DNA of 64,000 nucleotides from contig JAFISE010000106.1 in the NCBI GenBank assembly GCA_022560025.1, positions 50,730 through 114,729 on the forward strand, given 5' to 3'. The notes below the pieces were generated by a model that saw nothing but the letters and a program-made list of their open reading frames with translations, had not been told where the DNA came from and ran no database searches. This document shows positions 1 through 10,184 of the stretch, one piece after another (positions within the stretch are counted from its first letter, which is position 1; the number at the start of each line of letters is the position of its first letter). A program made the translations under genes and the position numbers. This DNA comes from Stagonosporopsis chrysanthemi (taxonomy: Eukaryota > Ascomycota > Dothideomycetes > Pleosporales > Didymellaceae).

Positions 1-81
1 GGTGTCCTGCTGAATGAAGAGATTGAGGACGAAGTGCTTTTCGGCGAGGAGGACGAGGGGGAGAATGAGTATCATCTTTGA
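1..81 (+). CDS. 3' end of an unidentified protein (partial)
   Basis: A frame open from the first base of the window encodes 26 residues and stops with TGA at 79-81. The tail is strongly acidic, with many Glu and Asp, and ends in Tyr-His-Leu. The rest of the gene lies outside the window, so neither family nor function can be named. It points towards the SEC20 gene, so the two would be convergent, with about 250 bp between their stop codons. It could also be an untranslated stretch that is open by chance. Composition and the intergenic-like sequence after the stop are the only support. Confidence 0.35.
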   Translation, partial: GVLLNEEIEDEVLFGEEDEGENEYHL

Positions 82-335
82 GGGGCCAAATGTTGCCAAA
101 GAGAGTAGGTCTTTGGCCGTCTTTGATGCCGTTTCGTGATGCAGCAGCGCGCTTCAGGAGCGTCTTGATACCCTTGTATTGTTAGCCATGTACGTGTATT
201 TCGTACTCGTACTGCATCGTGGTACATGATTTATAGGCGTGATCACATCTCGTCATATCAGGAGCTTGATGCTCGATTGGTACTGTGTGTTCATGTTCAG
301 ATTCATACTTCTGGTTCCAGTGAGAGGCCTGTCAT

Positions 336-1754
336 TCACAGCTCATCGCGTTTCCTCCTCTGTCCATCTGCCTGCTGTGCCTGCTCGAACTTCTCTCTCT
401 CAATATCCTCCTCCCACATCTTTTTCTTTGGGTTCCTCGGCTTATCGCTCTCCTTCAGGACTGTCCCGTCGCCTCTGATCACTGGGCCTTCCTCTTCTGG
501 TTGCTGCCTATTTTTCCGCAGCTGAGGATGAACACCCTCCTCTTCCTGCTGTTGCTGCCGCTGCCCTTGCTGCTCTTGTTGCGCCTGCTCCGCCATTTTA
601 CCAACCTGCTCACTTGTCGAGCCCGGTGGACTAGGATCGCCTTGATGATACCCTCTGCCTCCGCCACCAACGCGGATGTAGTTCTGAGGCGGTGGGGCTT
701 TAGGGTCGCTGTTCAGTCTAGGAGCGCCCCCGGTGGCGCTAGGTTTCACAATCAGACTTGTGCTTGACTCTGAGGCTACGGCGAGACTCGACGATTCAGA
801 TGCAGTCGCTGCAGTGCCTACGCCTATGATGCCAAAGAAAATGCGGAAGACGAGTTTAAGCGGCCAAATCAAGAACCACGTCAGCGGTCCGTATAGCCAG
901 CGGCGGAAGACCAGCCAGATGATGGTTGTGATGAGGATATAGAATGTGGTTTCGAGGTACCAGGTATCACTTTTAGTGCTCTTTAATAGTGTGGTGACAA
1001 GAGTTCTGCTGTTTGCAAGAAGCGTATTGAGGTCGGAATACCTCTCTCCTAGATCCGCGAGTGCGGCGGTGGACTGTTCGAGGGTTTCTTGAGCGAAACG
1101 AGAACGTGATAGCTCGTTTTGCATTAACGCATGCGTTCGTCGTAGGGCGGAAGTGACGTCTGACGAGGCCTGCGCGACTATCTCGTCCTCATTCAGACCC
1201 CTGTTCTGCCGGCGTTGACGATATGTGGTGGACGGTGTAGAGGCGCCGGATTGGAGGTTTGAGAAGAGGAGCTCACGTTCCTTGAGCTTTGCACGCTCTG
1301 CGTTATGCTTGGCAGTGAGCTGAGCTTTGCGGTACTGTGATCTTGATCTGTTCCCGCCTGTCAGTATTTGCCTTTCAATGTGTATGATGCTCCTGTGTAC
1401 AACGTACGACTTCAAGTCTTCGGTCAAGCGTGCAAGCAGCACTGCAAGACGTGAGCGCTCGCCCTCTCTGTTGCTGTCCCTTCGCTTTCCAACTGCGCCA
1501 GACTCTTGCTGCAGTACGTCTTCAACCTCTTGCCGGATCAATTCAAGTTCTTCCTCAATCCCTTTCAACGTCTCGTGGATCTCGGCGCTCAGCTCCAGGC
1601 GCACGTCACCCTCGTCTCCGTTCAAGGGCTGAGGTCCGGGTTGGAAGTCGAGTTTGCCGAGTCGCTGGATGAGCTGTCCGACAGACTTGTTGGACTCTGT
1701 CAGCGTGGTCAGACGGGCGGTGAGCGTCTGAGCAGTGGGAGGTAGCGGCGCCAT
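336..1754 (-). CDS. SEC20: Sec20-type ER SNARE protein
   Basis: Likely the Qb-type SNARE Sec20 of the Ufe1/Use1/Dsl1 tether system, which fuses Golgi-derived COPI vesicles with the ER. It is a single exon of about 472 residues. An upstream in-frame ATG at 1766 would add four residues. In order there are N-terminal helices, a SNARE-like heptad region at about residues 193-260, a hydrophobic segment at about 265-283 followed by a second at about 290-315, then a long low-complexity Gln/Glu-rich lumenal tail. The last four residues are RDEL, an ER-retrieval signal; yeast Sec20 ends in HDEL, which supports the call strongly. The lumenal tail of about 160 residues is long and rich in Gln runs. It is divergent from the mL53 gene, with 287 bp between start codons. 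Confidence 0.88.
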   Translation of the reverse strand: MAPLPPTAQTLTARLTTLTESNKSVGQLIQRLGKLDFQPGPQPLNGDEGDVRLELSAEIHETLKGIEEELELIRQEVEDVLQQESGAVGKRRDSNREGERSRLAVLLARLTEDLKSYVVHRSIIHIERQILTGGNRSRSQYRKAQLTAKHNAERAKLKERELLFSNLQSGASTPSTTYRQRRQNRGLNEDEIVAQASSDVTSALRRTHALMQNELSRSRFAQETLEQSTAALADLGERYSDLNTLLANSRTLVTTLLKSTKSDTWYLETTFYILITTIIWLVFRRWLYGPLTWFLIWPLKLVFRIFFGIIGVGTAATASESSSLAVASESSTSLIVKPSATGGAPRLNSDPKAPPPQNYIRVGGGGRGYHQGDPSPPGSTSEQVGKMAEQAQQEQQGQRQQQQEEEGVHPQLRKNRQQPEEEGPVIRGDGTVLKESDKPRNPKKKMWEEDIEREKFEQAQQADGQRRKRDEL

Positions 1755-2041
1755 TGTGCAGCGCAACAGGTGTTCGAACGCGAGTGCTATGACGGAGGGG
1801 AGCGGTCCAGGTGGCCATTCAAGCCAACTGTGCTAATCCGAAAATCGAGCACGGGCCTGATTCCAGAAAGTGAGGATCCATCACGACGACCCTCCAGGCG
1901 GTGGCACTCTAGCAGCTCCAAGTACAAACCATTGTTCGGTCTGCCTGCAGGCTTAATTGCGACTCATCTGTGCACTTGTAGCCCTCCTGCTTGTACTCCC
2001 ACCCGTCGCATCACCGCATCGCCCACCACACAACCGCCAAC

Positions 2042-2471
2042 ATGATTACTCGATTCCTTACCGAAGTCCGCGTTGCATTCAACCCCTTCAGCCCTCGCTC
2101 GAAGCCCGCTCGCTTGTTCCTCTCGCTCATTCCCGCCAACGCACGCGCTACCGGTTTGACTGTTCAGTCAAAGCTGCTTCCCCGGACCAGCAAGGACAAC
2201 GCGACATTAGACGTCAAGTTCAGTATGTGCTTGCCCTACAAGAGAATGCTGTGGATGGCATGCTAGTAGCTATCACAGTTTCGGGAGAGCCTGCTACTGT
2301 GGTCCCCCGACACTCACACCACTGAGGAAAGACAATGCTAATATAAACCGCACAGAGGACGGCAAGGAGATGAACATGGATCTGAGCAACATGCGAATAA
2401 CAGAAGTCATGGAGCAAGTGGACCGCCACTCACGTATGCTTGCGCGCAAGGAGGAGTTGACTGGTAACTAA
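2042..2471 (+). CDS. MRPL44: Mitochondrial large-subunit ribosomal protein mL53
   Basis: A 98-residue protein of the mL53 (yeast Mrpl44) family, a component of the mitochondrial 54S subunit. Two exons: 2042-2222 and 2356-2471. The intron of 133 nt begins GTATGT, has a GCTAAT branch-like sequence and ends CACAG; splicing rebuilds a Lys codon. The N terminus is basic and hydrophobic (MITRFLTEVR...), as expected for a mitochondrial protein. The middle carries a short beta-rich core with the pattern LTVQSKLLPR followed by a Lys-Asp-Gly turn, as in this thioredoxin-like family. Without the intron the frame runs into stops, so the splice is needed. Convergent with the pyrophosphatase gene. Confidence 0.85.
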
Positions 2472-2885
2472 GGTCTTGGAGGAAATCGCAGGCTCGTACA
2501 GTTCAGCCTGCGACCTCTCTACCAACATCACGCACGAAAGGCCCTCTAAGCTGCGCCAAGTCAAAACTTGGTGTTCACCTTACTCGAGTTCTGTGGCACC
2601 TACTCGAGAGACGAGTGCCCCTCACAGCTGTACCAATATGTATATCAGAAGCATCACACGGAGTCACGGTGCGGAATGGAGATGTTCCATGTTGGGTTGA
2701 TCATCACTTTTGAATGCACTATGTATTTGGGCAAGACCAGACCTCTTCCAACTGTAGTCGTATGTCCATGGAATCTACAATTCTTCGGGTCGATCGATCG
2801 CTCCAACACGATTGTCATTTGCGATGTGATATACCATCGTTTTCCACGAGAGCCGCCTCTTGCCGTCTTTGCTGATTCCAGACGT
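2472..2885. other. Convergent 3' intergenic region
   Basis: This 414-bp stretch separates the stop codons of mL53 (+) and pyrophosphatase (-). It must hold both 3' UTRs and polyadenylation signals. No reading frame here resembles a protein, and no repeat was seen. Confidence 0.5.
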
Positions 2886-3903
2886 CTAGCTGGAGGGGGC
2901 ACCAGAGATGTAGAACCACTTGTCGATGCTGGGGTCGATAGGGGCGGGAGACTTGTCCTCGCCAGAGGGGATGTTCAGTGAGCTAGCATCGGCCCTCTCG
3001 GCCGAGTGGGAGAGAGTGGTGTTGGCGAGGGCGATGTCATTCTTGGCGGTCTTGCCAGCGACAAGCTTCTCCCAGGCCTCGGCGCATTCACGGACAATGT
3101 CCATGGCGTACTTCTTGTTCTTGCACTCGCCAGAGAAGGCGAACTGGTTCTCGGGCTTGCCGTCGGGGATCTTGTAGATGCGGAACCACTCGTTGGTGGC
3201 ACGCAGCAGACCGGGCAGATGGCGCTCGACATCCTCGACGTCGTTGAGCTTAGGGGCCAAGGGGTCGTTCACGTTGACGACGATGATCTTCCAGTCAGTC
3301 TCGCCCTCGTCAAGCAGAGCCATGACACCGAGAACCTTGACCTGGATAACATCACCAGGCTTGTTGACAAGCTCACCAATCTCGCAGACATCGAGCGGGT
3401 CGTTGTCGCCGTTGGCCTTGGTCTCGGGGTGGGTGACATTGGGGTCCTCCCAGGTCTGCAGCAGCAGTCAGTATGCAGTCGCCTCGTCCGATATCGGGCA
3501 GGCGTCATCGTACCTGGGGGAAAGCACCGTAATTCCAGAGGTAGCCCTTGTGGGGGAAGCAGTTGCGGACGAAGCGGAGCTTGCCCTTCTTGGTGTCCTG
3601 CTTTATGGGGTTGAGCGTCTCCTCCTTGGATATCTGTTGGGGCGGTCAGTGACATGTCGCCATGGCGGGGTAGTTGGACATCAGAGCGCAACCGCACCCA
3701 ATGGCACTCAATTGGGGGACACGCACCTCCATCTTTGCGTTGGTCCAGCGAGGGACCTCGACAACCATGTTGAGGATGGTCTGCTGCTCGTTGGCGTACA
3801 GTGGGACGTCGTGCCATGCTGAGATGGGCTGGCCGTCCTTCTCGATGAAGACGCGGTGCTCGAGCGTGTTTGCCGCAGCGACCTTGCGGACAGTGTAAGC
3901 CAT
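2886..3903 (-). CDS. IPP1: Inorganic pyrophosphatase
   Basis: Soluble family I inorganic pyrophosphatase, which hydrolyses PPi to two phosphates and so drives biosynthetic reactions. Three exons: 3903-3727, 3633-3514 and 3455-2886, with introns of 93 and 58 nt, all in phase 0. The product is 288 residues; the yeast enzyme has 287. The metal-binding motif DNDPLD places Asp116, Asp118 and Asp121 at the positions of yeast Asp115, 117 and 120. The N-terminal start MAYTVRK matches the family start well. The frame stays open for 85 more codons upstream to an ATG at 4158 and reads like a mitochondrial presequence (see findings), so a longer isoform is possible. It lies downstream of the 657-aa unknown gene on the same strand. 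Confidence 0.95.
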
Positions 3904-4390
3904 GTTTGCGGGTATTGACTTTGCGGTTGAGGTAGGTGAAGTGGAGGAGGAGAAGTGCTGCTGGATTTTGTCGAGGCGTTGGAGGGGTCTAGTGGGGCTG
4001 GCAGGCGCAGGCGCAGGCGTGGGCGGGCGGTGTTGGTTAGCCAGCGTGACGAACGTCTGCCTGCATGGGGCAAGCCTCCTGCTCAAAAAAGACAGTTGGG
4101 GACACGGCTCTGCTCGCTTGGCTAGGTTGAGTCTCAGTAACGACCGCGAGCAGTGCATACAGACGGTCTTTACGGGGCAGCCGGCTAGATCGATGGCTGA
4201 CAGCGCTCCTTGTGCTCAAACCGAGGTGTGCCTAGGTGAGAGCCGCGGGCGGAAGTTTTCCATGCGCCTCATGCGCCTCACGCACGGACGGACGGCTCGC
4301 TTCACTGACGTTGCGTGGGGAAACTGTGCTTCAAATGCCACAGCAGCTTGGGATGGACAATGGGGCACCCTCAATATTCAGCTTCAACGT

Positions 4391-6475
4391 TCAATACAGT
4401 CTATGCGGCTGCCAAAAACCGGGACCCACCACTCCCACCTTCCTACACTTCTGTGCCTGTTCAACAACGGCATCTGTGACACAGTCCAGTATTTCGTGTC
4501 CAAGATTGACGTCTCGTATCTGGTCGCATAAAGCTGTTCTGTCTTTGATATCGTCAAGGTCCTCCCGGCCGAACAAGTCGCTCTCATACACATACTCGGC
4601 ATGAGCACCATCTGCATGATGGCAGTTGTAGCCCCCTTCGACGTCACATTGCACCGGCAATAGCTGCTGCTGTTCTTGTTGGATGTAGATACTGTTGGGA
4701 CCAAAGAAGTTTGACGGCCTAAACGCCTGCACTTCTGGAAAGATGCACCGGACAGTGGAAGCCTGTGCACCTCCTCGATACGGAATGAGTTCAGCCCGCC
4801 GGGCTGTTTCAGGGAGCTCAAAAGCAGCAGCACGCGCTCTAGTGTGACCGATCGCGGACGACGTCATCCGGCGAACGTTGGTGTCGTTGGCTAGTGAGAG
4901 ATGGTCGTAGTACTGCTGTATCTCGTCTCCACTCGTAGGCGGTTCCGGACTCTCATAAGACACAAACCTCTGCACAATGTGTGCAGTATCTTGCCTCGGA
5001 GCCATTGTCGTATTGCTGCCATGAGATGCCCTTTCTAAGCGCTCTATTACAGGGACATCCAAAGGCTCAGCAGTAATACCACTTTTCGACACCGACGGCG
5101 TCGACTCGGGCGATGCACCAGCTTCAGTTGTATAGCAAATTGCGGTGTGTGTGCGGAGCTCTGATCTCTGCAGAGAACAAGACCGTCGTGGAGACGATTG
5201 CAGCCTGAAGCACCGCGGAGTTGCCGAAGAGACCACGGCCCCATCTACGGCGGTGATCGCAGGTTCTCTTCTACCCACAGTGCGTATCTGTTGGTCAGCT
5301 GTCGTGTGTCTGCTATATTGCCCTTCTGCGTATTCCTGGCCTGGGAACTTGGAGCACTCCCTCAAAGCGACCAACGGAGTTTCCGTATGTGCTGGTGCAG
5401 CGCTGGGAGCGCGAATAGACCCAGACCAGGAGAAATCGCTGTTGCTATCGTGAGTACGTCTTCTGCTGTCGGTCCTTCGCTTCAATGCCCCACTGTCCAA
5501 CCCTGCCGTGCCAAGAGCAAGAACAGGTCTGTGAAGTGTTTCTTGTGATCGATCTGTACATGCAATCTTTCCTAGTGCAGCTGAGCACGAAAGGCGATCA
5601 CTGCTCGACGCAACGTTCTCGTGAGTATCTGCTAACGCAGGTCGTGTCGAAGCGAAGAACGCAGAAATATCTTCTTCTTTTGTCCGTGTACAGTCCTTCT
5701 TCCGTTTCTTGTTCGCTTGTAAAGATTGCGCAGCACAATCTTGCCGATCATCACCGTCCTGTAAGAACTTCATTTCGGAGAAGACTAGATCTGGTACTGC
5801 GAAAGGTGTCAGACTCTTCAGTACCACGCGAGCTTTCGTGCGGTACCGAACTTACGACCACGACCCCTGCCTGGCGCCGAACTTCTGCCCTTGCTGAAGA
5901 GTCCCATGTTACTCAGCGGCTTGAGCTAGATCAATGATCAGCATACCAGCATTCTGCAGTACGTGTAATACGCTCACGGTCAGTCGATCCTTGGAGACGT
6001 TTCCAGCTCGAAAACTCTGTCCGATACCTTTATGACTCTTACTGTCTGCCTTCCGCTTGGGTTTGCGTTTGGACTTTCTTGGCTCGTTCTTTTGGCGTGC
6101 ATTTCGGCTCTCGTACGATCTTCTTGACCTCGATCGAGCATCATACTTCTCCGGCCGTGTCTTATGGCGCCGTCTTCGCGAGAATTGATGGCTTGAGGCT
6201 CTGCTCTCTGTCAAGTCACTACTAGCAGACCGAGGTGTAACGCTTCGAACACTGTCAGTTTCATCGTGGACGCCAATACCGTTTTGTACGATCGCTGGGA
6301 TGCCTCTAGATTGCAGCTGAGGAGATGAGACTCTGAGTAGCGAGCTGTCTGATGAACTGCGCCGTCGTTTTCGCCTTGCGTCGACGACAGGATCAGGCAG
6401 GAAAAACCGCTCATGGTCCAATCGCTGAAAAGGGACTGGACTTTCCGTCTCCGCAAGCCACTTTCGAATATCCAT
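4391..6475 (-). CDS. Conserved fungal protein of unknown function
   Basis: Three exons, 6475-5978, 5925-5856 and 5796-4391, with introns of 52 and 59 nt, give a 657-residue protein. I start at the ATG of MDIRKWL rather than the ATG seven codons upstream because that start resembles related fungal proteins as I remember them. Residues about 98-144 are very rich in Arg, Lys and Ser and look like a nuclear-localisation or RNA-binding tract. The second exon encodes an SSAPGRGRG-type Arg-Gly stretch, and the third begins PDLVFSEMKFLQ. The remainder is Ser/Thr-rich and probably disordered, with a Gln-rich patch near residue 580. I recall this architecture from other Pezizomycotina hypothetical proteins, but no function can be assigned. 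A nuclear role is only an inference from the basic tract. Confidence 0.75.
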
Positions 6476-8447
6476 TCCCACGCCCGATCGTTGCATTCCA
6501 CAGCATTTGCATCAACGCAAGCGGTAATTAGCGAGCCTTTCCGTCGACACAAATCGAAAAACCCCCACGGATGTTGTACAACGGCGCGTTGAGCCTTGAG
6601 GTAGGCCGTGACGGTCGACCCTGGGCCTTACGGGGTTTGGGTTGTGTGACGCGGAAGACAAGGCGACCGGAGACTGTGCCGCTCGAATTTGCAGCGCATG
6701 AGTAGGGAAGGCATGCTGAAGGTGTCGGTTGCTCACTAGGGGGTCTTGTTCCAGGTTGGCAGGCACAACAGGTGCCAAGTCAAGTCCAACTTGAGTGGTG
6801 GTACTTCGTAGTCGCCCAAACCGCAGAATGGCCATTATCCGAGAAAACACGGCAACCGTGCTCCACGATTGTAGAAGTCTTTGGAAGCAGCAATCTGCAT
6901 CCATGGGGACTTTAAACGTCGCTCCACGGCTCTCAGCTCCAGCTCTAACTCTAATGACAGCTCTAGCGGTCGTGGAGAGCGCGCCCAGTGAAAATGTACT
7001 ACACCTGAGATGATGTTGGTGCCGGTCCACGAGCAAAGCCTAATATCCCTGAGCTCGCTGTGTACGCTTCCGCGGATCTAGGACGCCAAATCGCCAGCTT
7101 CGGTCGAGCGCGCGGGTGTAATCTTTTCGAAGTATTGAACGCCAGGACTTTGCTGTTCTAGTGTAACCTGACGTGATGCTGGATAGCCTCCCGCATTCGA
7201 TCAACACAGCGAAAACGGAACTAGCAGCCCTGTGTCCTCAGCTCTGGATCCAGTGAAGACCGATCGCCCTCACATGCATAGTGCTGACGAAACTGGGAAG
7301 CCAGGGAGCAGCGGACACGGCTCTACGTTGGCAAGCGATCCAGCCTGCTTTAAAGCGGCGTGTCGAGAGTCGCGCGAAAACGCGGTCATAGACACGGATC
7401 TGCGGTGGCTCGCATAGGGTGTGCTCATCGCAGGTGAGAGGCACGACAGAATAGCAGCAGCGCACGGGCTTTGAATGCGAATCAAGCCGTCAACCCCTCC
7501 AGGTTCTTTGGGCGTGACTATGATAAGCGGCCTGGACCCACCTGTCAATTGGCCAATCCAATGCGGCGTACGCCATATCCACGGTGATGTCTTGGTTTGG
7601 CTGCATCCGAATGCGCTCTTCATCTTCCGAGCACGCAAGCCGCAGTGTGCAAGGCCCATCGAGCCTGCGCCGTTCACAACGGCCCAATGGCGTTCCTGCG
7701 CCTGTGCCGGCAGCTCGACAACTCGAATCAGACAATTCAACTTGTCTCTTTTTGCTGGCATGCTGCCCTGTTATTGGGCCCCACTAGCCTCAAGCTAGCC
7801 ATGGGCTGCATAATTCCGGCATGAGGAAACGCACACGGGACGAGCTAGCCTGGCTGAAGCAGTGTGGGAGAGCTGGTGTTCTGCGATCAGCCGTTGGCCC
7901 CGCGAGTGAATTCACGAGCGCAACAGTCGTGCTCTCCTGACACCCTACTGCGATCTTCCCGGCACATAGCATTTAAAGCGCGCAACAGCCCGTCCTTTAG
8001 CTGCAGCTCAGCACTCGTGGACTGTTAAGCCGTGACCATCGATCCAGGTTCCTGCTGTTGCGTGAGCGCCAACCCTACACCAACAGAGCTAGCGTTCGTT
8101 CACTGGAGGGGTCTTAGTTCTATCTGCCCCGCCAACCCAAGCACTCCACCTCGCTCTCTCTCACATCGCAACCTTGCAGCGGACTTCTTCCTTCATCCAC
8201 ACAAACCATCGATTGCTTGTGCCATCGATATCGAAACAGCCTGGTGCTCAAGACTAAATGTTCGTTCCGTCACGTTGCTTGTTATGACCTGCAGAGGACG
8301 CCGCGATGGGCTTCCCACGCATGTGTCCTCCCAACTTCCTTCTCTCTAGCACCCTTTTCTACCTGTGTTGAGGCTATTTGTATCGTGCGCGCGTTTTTCT
8401 TGCTCGAGAGTCGGTATTGAGACAGTTCAGTGCTCCTCTAGTTCACC
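6476..8447. promoter_or_regulatory. Large divergent intergenic region
   Basis: Nearly 2 kb between the divergent 657-aa gene and the RRM gene. Several frames of 60-170 codons cross it, but none shows recognisable motifs or a convincing splice structure. Two features stand out. Three CCAAT pentamers (one inverted) are packed into 7548-7562. The last 300 bp before the RRM start (about 8,090-8,400) are pyrimidine-rich, as in promoters and leaders of highly expressed fungal genes. A non-coding RNA or small gene here cannot be excluded. Confidence 0.45.
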
Positions 8448-9261
8448 ATGTCGAAGCTCTTCATAGGGTAAGTCCAACCTCATCCTTCCTACGAGTATGA
8501 CGTTAATGCAACCGCAGAGGCCTTGCCTGGCACACTGATGACGCGACTCTGCGTCAGAAGTTCGAGGAGTTCGGTCAAGTCGAAGAGGCCGTAAGTCACC
8601 TTCCGAAGCACGGCGTGTCATCAAGCTGGACACGAAGCTCACTTCTCCACAGGTAGTTGTCAAGGACCGTGATACTGGTCGCAGCAGGGGTTTCGGCTTC
8701 GTCCGCTTCGCCACCGATGCTGAGGCCGACACTGCGATGCAGAACATGAACAACGTCGAGTTGGTACCCCCATACCGTGATGCGATCTGACTGTGCCGTA
8801 CATATAGCGACCATGTCTCTCGCTCCAAGGAGCTTCTTCACAAGAACGTTGCTTACCATGCGTTAGGTTCGACGGACGCACCATCCGTGTTGACAAGGCC
8901 TCTGACCGTGCTGGTGGCGGCGGCGGTGGCGGTGGCCGTGGTGGTTTCGGAGGTGGCTACGGACGTGGAGGTGGTGGTGGCTACGGCGGCGGCGGCGGTG
9001 GTGAGTCTGCAATCTACAATGGCGAACGTTATCTCAACTAACATTTCAATAGGCTACAACGGTGGTGGCGGTGGTGGTCGTGGTTCGTAAACCAGTCGAA
9101 TTGAGCTTCTCGACTTACTAACAATGACGATAGGTTACGGCGGCCAATGGGGAGCCCAAGGTGGCCAGGCCGGTGGTTACCAAGGTCAAGGCGGCTACGG
9201 TGGTGGTGGTCAGCGTCAAGGCTACGGTGACCAGCAGCAGCAGGGCGGCGGCAATTGGTAG
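8448..9261 (+). CDS. Glycine-rich RNA-binding protein (single RRM)
   Basis: Small RRM protein of the plant GRP7/animal CIRBP type, probably an RNA chaperone or splicing and stability factor. Six exons (8448-8467, 8518-8590, 8653-8759, 8867-9000, 9053-9082, 9134-9261) give 163 residues. RNP2 is LFIGGL at residues 4-9 and RNP1 is RGFGFVRF at 43-50. The RRM ends near residue 80 and is followed by a Gly/Arg/Tyr-rich tail with RGG and GGYGG repeats, ending in a Gln run and NW. Two introns (8760-8866 and 9083-9133) need the unusual donors GTTGGT and GTTCGT. If the last intron is retained, translation stops after GRGS at 9088-9090, giving a shorter tail. High intron density in so short a gene suggests regulation by splicing. 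Confidence 0.88.
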
Positions 9262-10184
9262 CTGCGTATCAGAGCAACCTTCACGCACTGTCAACACACC
9301 AGAGTCAGTGTTGAAGGTTCCAGCAAGCGGTCCGCTGCAGCTGGTCTCGGATAGGAGTGTTTCGTTCGAGCTCTGATCGATTCGGTGTCGGGCTGGGACG
9401 GGTGCTGGTGATCCAATATACCCTTGCGCTCCCATTTCAGGACCCTGGAGGCTGTCTTTTTAAGTCGCGCTGACGAGATGATTGATACCCATGGATTCAG
9501 GATTTGCTTGTCTTGGGTCGTGGTTCTAGCTGTCTTACACAACTTTGGTTCGGCTTCTTCACATTTCTGGTCAAGTTCACACTCTACAAAAGTTGCTGCT
9601 ATCTGAACTCATGCCAGTCTTTGGTGATCTGCATAACAAGAGACATCTAATCTTCCACCGTGAAGTTGCCTGTTATCGACTTTCAATTGTTTCCCTTGCT
9701 GTGCTTCCACTTTGTGCAATCGTGGTCGAACTTGAGCGGCTCTGCCACATGTCAGTACCACGAAGGCAATCCTTGTCCGCACGCCTCCAATCGAGTTTCG
9801 ATGTAGCAATTCCACTGCATGTGTAATGCGACCCACATAACAATGAACTGCAATGTCACCGTTATACAACCGATGCATGCTGCATTGTGCGAGCAATCTT
9901 ATTTGTAAGACAATTGACATCTTGTAATGATGAACGGGAGAGAGGCTGTCAGCTTAGCCAGCGCATTGTGACAAGCCTGCATTCAATGTACCTAACCGCC
10001 GTGAGCTTGAGTATTGGCTGCAGAAGAGTGCATAGGGTAGATGCGTATGCAAGTGATTGTCGTAAGTCAGGCGCTCCATTCGCAGCCAGGCCCGTAACGC
10101 TGCTGCCTTGGAAGGCTGGGAACCTTGTCCTGCAAGAACTCCGGTTCTCAACATACCTGGAACGTGAGCACCACCAGCCATTCC
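9262..10184. other. Intergenic region, no gene seen
   Basis: This 923-bp stretch lies downstream of the RRM gene and upstream of the TAP-type hydrolase. It should contain the RRM gene's 3' UTR and the hydrolase promoter. Open frames of 80-100 codons occur on both strands but lack recognisable domains. Confidence 0.4.

Noticed and set aside
7270..7761. 163-codon minus-strand frame in the large intergenic region
   Set aside because: No domain, motif or splice continuation is visible, and overlapping frames of similar length occur on the other strand. It looks like chance.
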